From Rhodosporidiobolus odoratus (taxonomy: Eukaryota; Basidiomycota; Microbotryomycetes; Sporidiobolales; Sporidiobolaceae): a DNA stretch of 64,000 nucleotides. Position 1 is the first letter of the stretch. Every line of letters starts with the position of its first letter. The notes below the pieces were generated by a model. The model made no database searches and had not been told where the DNA came from. It saw only the letters and a program-made list of their open reading frames with translations. Both the position numbers and the translations under genes were made by a program. Shown here one piece after another: positions 54,980-64,000 of this stretch. The stretch is taken from the NCBI GenBank assembly GCA_034387635.1, contig JAOANU010000010.1, positions 186,001 to 250,000 on the forward strand, given 5' to 3'.

Positions 54980-57900
54980 ATGCAAGCACCTCTCTCAGCA
55001 GGCCCAGCAGTCCCTCTCCTCGGATGCGCAACTTGCCGCCGAGTCTTTGCGACGCCTAACGTCCTCAAGGAGCACCTCGCCAGTCCCTTACACGCCAAGA
55101 GGGTCGCCTTCGAAGCGAAGCAGGGGGACGTACCTAATCGTTTCAAACGATGCGACACTTGCGGCACGGATATACTCGACAAGCACTGGTCTCGCCATGT
55201 CAACTCGGCACGACACGCGAACGCCCAGCGCTTCAAGAACTATCAAGCCGCTAGGGAGAAGGCTCAAAGCGATCAGGGAGGAGTCGAGATTCTGCCGGGC
55301 GAGCTGGACTTTGGGTTTGTCGAGTTTAAGGCGTTCACCCCGAAGACGGAGCATTCCAACAAGGTGCTCGAGCTAGCAGTAAAGACGGGCGGGGTTGGCT
55401 GCACAATCGTGAATGCTGAATTTGGCATAGGCCGTCCTCGTAAGGGTCTGAAGCAGTGCGTGCTCCGTCTTCCTGCTTGATCGCCTAGCTTGAGCTTACC
55501 GCTGTTTTTCAGCTTCTCTGTACAAAACTTCTCGGATCGACCTCTGCGCATCAACCCGCACAAGACCGCTCGAATTCCCGTACATTTCACTCCTCGTAAC
55601 ACCATCGGCACCTTCGACGACGTCCTCGTTGTCACCCTATACCTCGACTCTTCGTCTGCATCCTCCGCTTCCGAGCCGGTGACTATCCACCGTACCGTTC
55701 GTGGCCAAGTCGGCTGTAAATCCGACATTGAGCAGCACGGTCCGAAAGAGCCCTACGTCCCACGTGCCCAGCGACCCGCCTTGCCTCGAGCCACGGAACA
55801 GGACACGGTCAAAGCCCCGAAAAACGCCGATTCGGGCTTCAAGCAAAATGTGCCGTGGACCGGACGGTTACCAGCATTCTTCGTTTGGCCGTGGCTGAAG
55901 GAAATACTCGAGGAGCATCCGGTTGGGGAGGCGATTCAGCGGGTCAAACAGGGACTACCACGGTTCGACTATGAAGGATATAGCCGGTACTGGCTGACTT
56001 TGCTGCATGCCGAACGGGTGCAAGAGGAGTACGTTTGCCCATTGCGTCCTCCAGAGTTCGAGACTGACCCGCCACCCGGAACAGTCTCGACATTCACGGG
56101 TACGACATGGAGGCCACAAGACTGCAAAGAGGGCCTAATCGGACTTATTAGTGAGTTGCCAATCCTTTCCTTCCAACTCGAGAATGCTGCTGATCAAGAT
56201 GGGACCTCCTGCTTAGCCTCGACGTACCTGGCTTGGCGGAGAAGCGACCGTCCGTTCTTCGAGGCGACCGCATCAAGGTGCGAGGGACAGGTGGCACTGG
56301 TCGATGGTTCGAAGGGGCGGTCACCGCGATCGAGCTCTCCCGAGTTGCGCTCCGCTTCCATAACTCGTTCAATCCCGGAGCGTAAGTCAGGCTACTACGT
56401 AACAGTGTGTCTCGTGCTTATCTGACTTCACCCACAGCGCTGCTACTTTCGATATCCAGTTCACCCTCTCTTCCATTCCCTCCCGCCGACAGATGCAAGC
56501 ACTCTGCGGCGCCAAGCCGCGCAAAGAGCTCCTCTTCCCTACGCCTGGCGCTTCTTACCCCGGTCGCCCAGCTATGCACGACATCATGGGTCATCATCGA
56601 TTCTTCTCCCCCGAAGTCGAGGCAAACCCACATCAAGCTGAAGCGGTCCTTTCGATCTTTTACCGGTCTCATGGCAAGGCGCCGTACATTATCTTCGGTC
56701 CGCCTGGAACTGTGCGCCTCATTCTCGCTCTACTGTTGCACATTTGTTTTCCTGCTCATCTACCTTTCTACAGGGCAAAACCGTCACTCTAATCGAAACG
56801 ACCAAGCAGCTCTTCCACTACATCCCCTCCTCCATCCTACTTCTCACTGCACCGTCCAACGCCGCTGCCGACCTACTCTGTTCCCGCCTTGCCCTGGACC
56901 CGTCTGTTGTGCTCCGCCTGAACGCTCCTTCTCGTGCTCCATTCGAGGTTCCCCCCGAAGTCAAGCCGTACTGCTTCGAACTCGAGAACTCGTACGCGTG
57001 CCCTCCGCTGCAGCAGTTGAAGACGTATCGGATTATCATTGCTACCACAATCACGGCCAGTATCCTCGGCGGAGTTGGGTTGCCAAAAGGGCACTTCACC
57101 CACCTGATCACCGACGAGGTGAGCTTTCAGTATTACTTGCATATAGCGTCGTAGTAACTAATCTTCTTTCCGCAGGCCGGTCAAGCCACTGAACCGTCGA
57201 GTGCGTTTCCCCTTCTTGTTTCCTACCTCATCTCCCCTAACTTGTCCGCCTCCTTGCCGCAGCCTTCCTTCCGCTCAGTCTCGCAGGCGAGTCTGCCAAT
57301 GTCATTCTCGCCGGAGACCCCAAGCAGCTAGGCCCGGTATGCTTTCTGGTTTTCGCTCCTCTCAATTTGAACCGGGCTGACTTCCTTCCCGTGGGCAGAT
57401 CATCCGCTCTCCTGTCGCGTCTCGCTTCGGGCTCGACACTTCTCTCCTCGAACGCCTCATGAAACACCCCGACTTCCTCGACTCGAACCACGCTATGCGA
57501 GGTACTACCTACAGCAAGTTAACCCGCAACTACCGAAACCACCCCGCCATCCTCAAACTCCCCAACGAGCTCTTCTACCTCAACGAGCTGGAGACGAGAG
57601 CTCGAGCCAAAGTTACGGATAGGTTGGCGACTTGGACGGGATGGCCGGCCAAGGGATTCCCGATTTTGTTTCACTCGGTCAGAGGCATGGACGAGAGGGA
57701 GGGCAGGAGCCCTTCTTTCTTCAATGTGGCAGAGATTAGCGTGGTCAAGATTTATGTGGAGAGTCTGCAAAATCGATCGGGCAGAGCTAATCTACGAGAT
57801 GCGGATATCGGTACGTGCTTCTCCTCAAATCGACTTTCGCGCCTTTCGCTAACGGCTCATTCTTGCTGTGCAGGCGTTATCACTCCCTACGCTTCGCAAG

Positions 57901-58393
57901 TCAAGAAGCTCACTGCTGCGCTGAAGAAGCCCGACATGACTGTGGGAACCGTCGAGCAATTCCAGGGTTCAGAGCGATCGTACGTTTCTTGACCTTCTCC
58001 CTCACTACCACCGATCGACAGCCCCGACACGCTATATCCCACAGTATGATCATCATGTCCACCGTCCGTTCGAACCAGGACTACCTCGCCCACGACAAGA
58101 AGCACGCGATTGGGTTCCTCGACAACCCCAAGCGCTTCAACGTCGCCCTAACCCGAGCCCAATCGGGTCTCATCATCGTAGGAGACCCAGACCTTCTCGC
58201 CCTCGATCCCATGTGGCGCAAATTCCTTTTGTATGCGTACGACAATGGGGGATGGGCGGGACAGGATTGGGACGCTGAGGCGTTTAGGGAGGAGGATGTG
58301 GATCCGGAGAGGAGGGCTAGGGAGGAGATGGAGGCGTTTGTCAAGAGCTTTTCGTTGACCAAGTTGGATGATTTGGATAGGGTTTGGAAGTAG
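54980..58393 (+). CDS. MOV10/SDE3-like superfamily 1 RNA helicase with two N-terminal zinc fingers
   Basis: Eleven exons (54980-55455, 55513-56028, 56085-56150, 56217-56381, 56438-56711, 56774-57118, 57176-57200, 57263-57336, 57399-57810, 57874-57979, 58045-58393) give 935 residues. Two U1-type C2H2 fingers come first: C16-C19-H32-H38 and C58-C61-H73-H79. Then a beta-rich region (KTARIPVHFTPRNTIGTFDD), as in MOV10. The helicase core has IIFGPPGTGKTVTLIETTKQ (Walker A, about 495), LITDEAGQATEP (motif II), AGDPKQLGP (III), LTRNYRNHPAILKLPNELFY (IV), GTVEQFQGSERS (V) and RFNVALTRAQSGLIIVGDP (VI). Family knowledge: MOV10/SDE3/Armitage helicases act in RNA silencing and transposon control. A role in RNAi here is inference. 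Confidence 0.93.
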
Positions 58394-58815
58394 GTTCGAG
58401 GCATAGAGGGTCGGTTTCAGTAAGAAAAGTATTTTGGAGCATGTCAGGCAGTCTTTCCCGGTCTCGTTGGTTCGTTGTAGAACCCCGGTGTTGACAGGGA
58501 GCGGTAGTCTCAGGAGGGGGAACGTTTGAAGGCGGATATGCCTCTGCTTGTTCCTCGCCATCGCCAAGAGCGACGTCCTTTTTTTGCCTCAAATTGCGAA
58601 GGTCGCGCTGGAAGTCGCTCCCCCCCCTCCCCCCTCCCCCCTCCCCCCTCCCTGCTAACGCGCCCTCTGACTACTGAAGCTTGCATCCTCACACTACTGA
58701 GAGCCTCCGTTCATCCTCTCCCGCCAGTACCTCGCAATTGTGCACGCTCCTTTCTGCCTCCTCTTCCTTTCTCCCTCTTCCTGCTCACTCTCACCACACT
58801 CGTAGTACACCGGAC
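58394..58815 (+). other. Intergenic region with a C6T tandem tract
   Basis: This spacer before the I-BAR-like gene holds a run of about four CCCCCCT units near 58620-58650, roughly 170 nt upstream of the start codon. The minus strand therefore carries repeated G6 runs. The rest shows nothing recognisable. Confidence 0.6.
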
Positions 58816-61503
58816 ATGCTGAAACGCATCTCCGACACCTTCAATAAAGATTCGGCATCCGATCCGGCCTTTCTCATCCCTCCAGGAGGGCGATCCATCC
58901 CTCCCTCATCCCCCAAACTTACCAAATCCCCTCGAGGCTCTCCTTCTTCCCAGTCCTTTCCTTTACCGCCAGTCGCTCCCGCGTCGCCCTCCTATCCATT
59001 TCCTTACACTCCTGTACCGCCCGTTCCGACCCTCTCCCGTTCTCTTGAACGACCCGTCCTCCACCGTTCTCTCGCAGCACTCAATGCTCTCCTCGTCGCC
59101 CTTGATGAACTCAGGGAGACCTCTTCAGCACAAGCCAAAGCAGAGAAGAAGGTCGCAAGAGCCGTCAAGGACCTCGCAGGAGGATTTACCGAAAAAGTCG
59201 CAGGGTCAGGAGGGAAAAGCGAGGTCATCGTTGAAGCTCTGGGAGGATGTGCTTCGATGTTCGAAATGCTGAGTGAAGTGGATGGAAAACATGCGAAGAG
59301 TGTGCAGAAGGAGTATGAAAGCGTCAATGAGACGGTTTCAAGATACTTCAAGAAGACCGCGGTGCGTTGAATTCGGATACTTCGCCTCCTTTTCTTCCGC
59401 TGACACCTTCTGTGTGCAGAAAGAAGAGAAGACCTACGACGACACGCTCTCGACTCTCGACGCCAAAGTGTCCAAGGCAACCGCTTCGTACCAATCTTCT
59501 GCCGCCCCCTCCTCCACCTCACGCAACCCGCATGCCGCTCTCAACTCTCTTACCTCTCAGCACAGCGCCTACATGCAGCTTCTCTCTCAGCTTTCGGGCC
59601 AGGTGCAGCAGATCAAGGGATCTTACGCCGAGACTATCGCGGTCAAGCGGGAGGCGGTGGTAAGAGAGGTGGCGAAAGTCGCATGCGGGATGGCAGAGAG
59701 AGAGTGGAGGAATCGGGTCGAAGGGACGAGAAAAGGTGGAAAAGAGATTGGAAAAGTCGTCGCCGGCGGGACATGGTGCGAAGCGGGAATGGAAGAAGGC
59801 GGCGCGGCGACTTTTTCTGCTGAAGCCGCCGAGCAGCAACCGGCGAGGGAGGAAGTAAGCCGGACGCCTACCGCCCCCGCACCTACAAATGATGCTTCTC
59901 CGCCCTTCCGACAAGGGCACTTTGCCATGCCCCCCGATCGCAACCCTGCGCTGCGCGGTCCTCGCCCTTCGTCCGCTTCGACGACTTTGACCGGCGAATC
60001 TACGTCGCACCCTTCGCAGAGCGGTAGCTCGATCTCGTACGACTCTTCTTTGAGCGCTCCTACGAGTTCGACACGGCAGCAACAACCCGTGCCGGGAGCT
60101 CTTGAGTCGCGACAGGCGACAACCTTCTCAACCTCGACCCGTCCGCCTCAGCAGCGGCGCGACTCGGAGCAACTCCCCGCTCCTTCCGCCCCTCCCGCTA
60201 CGTGCAAGATCTCGTTCGACATTGAGCCCGACTGTTCGCGGAAAGCGCGCCCCGCTGGACAGAGTGGCGAACTTGGCGGCGGGCGGACTTTGCCGCGAGG
60301 CTTTTACGTCGACCCTTCCTTCTCTGCGCCAACGGAACTTGCTACACCTCGAGAAGAGCTACGTAGTCCGCCCCTTTCAGCTTCGACAGCAGAGTTGAGG
60401 AAACCGACGCCGAGGTATGGGTCTACGCCTGCGGGTGCCAGTGGGTCGCAGGCGCAGAATGAGGTGGACGAGTTTGGGAGAGCGTCAGCGGCGACGGTAA
60501 AGAGGGAGGATAGCTTCGTGGCGAGGATGAGCCAAAAGTATGCGGGTGGAAACAGTCGGGTTGAGCTAACCGGCTTGGAGGACAGCCGGAGCCGAGAGAC
60601 CGGCGGACACTCGGTGCGTCCTCTCCAAGCCCTCCTGCCCGTCGTTACTCATGGCTCACCGTTCTATCGATCCAGGCCGAGCAGACTCAGCCGGCTGGAC
60701 ATCATCGTTCTTCCTCGCGTGTTTCACAGCTTGCGAAGCGGTACTCGTCCCCGCCCGAGGCAATCTGCCCTGTTCCTCCTACTTCTCCTACGACCGTCCA
60801 ACAATGCACTTCACCTGCCTCAAGAAGCGACCGTCGTCCCCTGCCACCAGCCCATCGGCACTCGACCAGCATGCAGAACTTCTCGACTTCCTCCACCGGC
60901 AGTAACACCCTCGACCCCTCCCCCGGTAGCTCTTCCATCTCTTCCCACCTGCCTCTACCCTCAAGTCGCCCTCAGTTCGGGATTCATCCGTCCAATCAAG
61001 CTTCGACGTCTTCGTCCGGGTCCTCCCACAGGCAGCAGCAGCAGGAATCGCGTCGCCCTCCTCGCGCTTACGAGCGCGCATCTCCATTGCCTTTCTCGCG
61101 CGAGGAGCAAGCAGAGTCGATTGATCCTATTCGTGCCGGGGCGGGGCAAGCGCAGGAGCCTAGTCGCTCTGTAACTTCCGGTCCTTCAGTTCATAGAGTG
61201 ACTTTTTCGTCTTCTTCACCTCCACCTTCGATGTCGTCCTCTTCCTCCGACCTGTATGGCACTACTTCACACCAGTCTCTCCGAGCGCAAGACTCGTACC
61301 AGCACTATCACCAGCAGCAGCAGCAGCACCTCTCTACCCCCTCCTCTTCCTCCTCAACCCAAGTCCCTCCCAACACCCTCCCTCACACCCGTATCTGCGC
61401 CTGTCCCGATTGTACAGTCTCAAAATATGGTACATCGAGTGGAGCAGGTGGAGAAGGGATGGGACAGACGGAGGAGGAGAGGCTGCAGAGGATGTTTATG
61501 TAG
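58816..61503 (+). CDS. I-BAR/IMD-like protein with long Ser/Gln-rich disordered tail
   Basis: Three exons (58816-59361, 59420-60613, 60676-61503) give 855 residues. The N-terminus MLKRISDTFNKDSASD leads to a Pro-rich stretch, then a helical domain of about 200 residues: LHRSLAALNALLVALDELRE, AEKKVARAVKDLAGGF, YESVNETVSRYFKKTAKEEK, then TSQHSAYMQLLSQLSGQVQQ and KREAVVREVAKVACGMAERE. Three long charged helices with this spacing resemble fungal Ivy1-type inverse BAR domains. Family knowledge: such domains bind and bend phosphoinositide membranes. The remaining 500 residues are low-complexity (Ser, Pro, Gln), including a Gln run from CAG codons near 61312-61330. A pair of Cys (CACPDC) lies close to the C-terminus. 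Domain call moderately sure, biological role unknown. Confidence 0.7.
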
Positions 61504-62051
61504 AGGCGGGGAGAAGGAGGGGACGTTGAGGGGGCTGTTGAATAGGGTGGGTTAGCTTGGGCGTTGACCGGAATCAAAGGTGCGAGAGAGGGGGCGTAGA
61601 TATGTCTGTGCTGCTGATGTAGATGTGCTTAGTAGGTTTGTTTCCATGTCATTGTCAGCCGATATGTTTGCCCCGTTGCACGCGCTGCAGCCGCGTTCCC
61701 TGCTTGAGTATCAGCTGAGGACCTCGTCAGCTGCGACCACCTCTCGGACTGGAGAACGATCCGATGCAAGCCCGTGTAAAAGGGAAATGATTCAAATCGA
61801 CCTTCCCAACCTAGACTGAGAAAACCAGTCCAACCCATTTCAGCGCAGACTGCTACATAAGCAGTGAAAGCAAAGGGATCGAGATTGCCCGCCCGTACCT
61901 TTCGCGTATCGCCTAAGAAATTGCACAGAAATGAAAGAGCCGCGGACGCCACTGCAGAAATAGGTCAATGCGAATTCCGCTTGTTCCACTTTCTCCTGCA
62001 CTAGTACTTATCGCCTGCACACTAGAGTCTTGTCCTACAAGCGTCACCCGC
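61504..62051. other. Convergent intergenic spacer
   Basis: 548 nt between the stop codons of the I-BAR-like gene and the nucleoporin gene. Short ORFs are present but none looks like protein. Confidence 0.4.
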
Positions 62052-64000
62052 TCAAGCCTGCACCCCAACCCTACCCAAACTCCCTTGCCAGAAACTCCGA
62101 TTCGCAGCTTGGATATAAACGGCTCGATCCGATTCGGGGAGGAGGGAGGGTTGGAGGAGGGTGAGGGAGGACTGGTGGGTGAGTGGGCGGGTGTGAATAC
62201 AAACAAGGAGAGAAGAGGAGAGTGATCGTCAATGCGTGTAATCGGACAAGGCAGGGCCACAGGGGAAAAAAAAAAAAGGCGAAAACCAAGCGAAAAGGTT
62301 GTGAAAAACGTACCTTCTCCCCCCTCTGCGTGGCGGTGGCTGCGCTAGCCTTACTCAAAACCGCCAACCGACTCATCATCTCCCCCACTGCCAATCTCAA
62401 TTTCTTATTCCCCTTCAACTTGGGAACAGTTTGAGCGCGATGCGAGAGGGATTGGACGGCGCTTATGGCTCTTGGGAGGAGAGTAGAGGGCAGGGAGGAA
62501 GACGAGGTGAGGGAGTGGGAGGTTGAGGTTAGGAGGTGGAGGTAGAGGAGGTAGACCTGTGTCGATCACAACGACGCGAGCTCGCATCAATTTCCACGAG
62601 AGTCAAAGAAAAGTGCAAGCAGCGTACCTGTCCACCTTCTTCCCACCCCTCTACACTCCCCCTCGAATCCCCATCTCCTTCACCTCCCTCTCCATCTTCC
62701 TCATCCACCACAAACGGCTCCAACAACCTCCTAACCAATCCAACATCCCCTCTTACAATAGCCTCAGGAACAAGGTCCTCGACCGCAATGGTATGAGCCT
62801 CGGACGGACGAAGGGCGCGGAGGAGGAGCGTGTAGGAGCCGAAACGGGAGAGGGGGGAGGAGAGGGCGCGGTCGGCCTGTGGAGTCAAAGCAATGTTTGG
62901 TCAGGATTTACAGAAGCAAAATGTCAAGGAAGGAAGGAAAGAAGGTACCAGAGCACTCCAGATCCACACGGCGGGAATCTTGAGGGTTTCGGTGACAAAC
63001 TTGAATTTTTCGCCCTCGTCGCCTGCTTGTTCCAGTTCCTCGGTGTGACGAGCCAGGAGTTCTTTGATCGCTTTGGTCCGGCTATCGTCGCACCAACACA
63101 TGTCAGCACAAAAGGGAAAAAAGCCGGAGTCGGAGAGCAGGGGAAAAACCACAAGGACGTACCACCCCTCCAACTCTAGATGCAACAAGACGAACGCGGC
63201 CCACTCCCACTGCCCCGCACTCTCCAACTGCTCCGCATAGCTCACCGTAACCCGATCCGCCGTAACCGAGTTCCCCTCGACCATCATACCACCCTCTCCC
63301 ATTCCCCCTTCCCCTTCACCCTCCGCCTCGACTTCCTCCCTGTCCTCGAAATCCCTCCTTCGTAGAACTCGGGAGAAAAGGACATAAAAATGCCAAGTCA
63401 ATCGGTAATCGGTCGGTGAAGTCCCAAAGTTCCTAGGTAACAAGGCTGAAGACAGCGGGTGGATGGGCGAGGTGAAGAGTTTGAGAAGATGGAAGGCGGG
63501 ATCTTGAGGTGGTTCAGATTCTTGCAAACTCGGGGCCCAGCTGGTTCGTCCTTCGTGGTCTCGGTCGGTGTCGACGACATAAGAAGGAGTAGGTTTCGCC
63601 ACCCTTTGATCCGCCTCAACCGCCTCCTCATACCACCTAACCGCCTCACTCACCCCCGCATCCCCCCCTCCACCAGCACCAAGTCCATACCAAACCCCCA
63701 TCCCCACAGCCCTCTTCCACCCCAACCCGTCAAGCACATGAACCTCCTCCGTCCGATCCTCTCCTGCACCCCCAGTCCTCCCTTCACTAATCCCCAGATT
63801 CCCAGCAAGGACTTGATAGACCTTCCTAACCTCTTTTGAGATCTGAGCGTCCACTCGATACTCGTTCCATTTCGAGATTTGGACGAACACGTCTTGGGAG
63901 AAGGAGGGGTCGGGAGGAGAGGTCGGGTTGAGTTGGGACAGGAGGGTTGCTAGATGGAGGTTTTGGGTCGACAGGGCCGTGTCGCAGGCGAGGGAGAGTT
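62052..64000 (-). CDS. Nucleoporin Nup98-Nup96-type precursor, Nup96/Nup145C C-terminal part (N-terminus outside window)
   Basis: Minus-strand exons are about 64000-63163 (open to the edge), 63082-62949, 62876-62628, 62556-62314 and 62171-62052. The visible protein reads LACDTALSTQNLHLATLLSQ, FVQISKWNEYR, FHLLKLFTSP, DYRLTWHFYVLFSRVL and QLESAGQWEWAAFVLLHLEL, then TKAIKELLARHTEEL. It ends RAVYIQAANRSFWQGSLGRV. This is the helical alpha-solenoid pattern of Nup96/Nup145C. Family knowledge: it is a subunit of the Y-complex (Nup84 complex) of the nuclear pore, usually released from a Nup98-containing precursor by autoproteolysis. The upstream part needed to confirm a Nup98 fusion is not in the window. 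A charged insert (VEAEGEGEGGMGEGGMM) lies in the largest exon. Confidence 0.85.

Noticed and set aside
1..64000. CRISPR arrays, bacterial operons, ribosome binding sites or prophage
   Set aside because: The window is intron-rich eukaryotic DNA. No repeat-spacer pattern was seen, and the single TnpB-like gene is a eukaryotic Fanzor-type gene with an intron.

Overview
The window looks like nuclear DNA of a basidiomycete fungus. Nearly every gene is split by short introns (about 50-150 nt) with GTRNGT-type donors, CTGAC/CTGAT branch points and CAG/TAG acceptors. Genes lie close together on both strands and the conserved proteins are typical fungal housekeeping proteins. The intron style, GC-rich codon use and Ser/Pro-rich proteins fit the Pucciniomycotina red-yeast/anther-smut lineage best; that placement is inference. 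Exon maps were built by eye from splice motifs and checked by requiring coding lengths divisible by three. Single boundaries may be off by one or two bases.

Layout. 0-9 kb: the C-terminal end of a Fanzor/TnpB-type RNA-guided nuclease, a coiled-coil protein, a poorly resolved small gene, a KH-like RNA-binding protein and a Ser/Pro-rich protein. 9-25 kb: an Ohr/OsmC peroxidase, a decayed gene, an F-box protein, an alpha/beta-hydrolase, COX20, a fructosyl-amino-acid/sarcosine-oxidase-like flavoenzyme divergent from a polysaccharide-lyase-like protein, the PP1 inhibitor Ypi1 and an aldo-keto reductase. 26-38 kb: a four-KH-domain protein, a class II aldolase/adducin protein, a Ser/Pro-rich protein, a SERINC/TMS1 membrane protein, ARPC2 and another Ser/Pro-rich protein. 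38-46 kb: eIF3i, a Ste7-like MAP kinase kinase and an MFS transporter. 45.7-52.1 kb: a divergent pair of type II membrane proteins that both carry an SGNH/PC-esterase-like domain, one fused behind a GT92 glycosyltransferase. 52.5-64 kb: a class III aminotransferase, a MOV10/SDE3-like helicase with two zinc fingers, an I-BAR-like protein and the C-terminal Nup96 part of a nucleoporin running off the right edge.

Most neighbours are functionally unrelated, as usual in fungi. The exception is the GT92/SGNH pair, which shares one intergenic region and plausibly modifies cell-surface glycans. The most notable observations are the Fanzor fragment, two predicted 3-nt microexons (in the eIF3i and flavin-oxidase genes), the GT92-SGNH fusion and the two KH-like paralogues. 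No tRNA, rRNA, CRISPR array or complete transposon was recognised.
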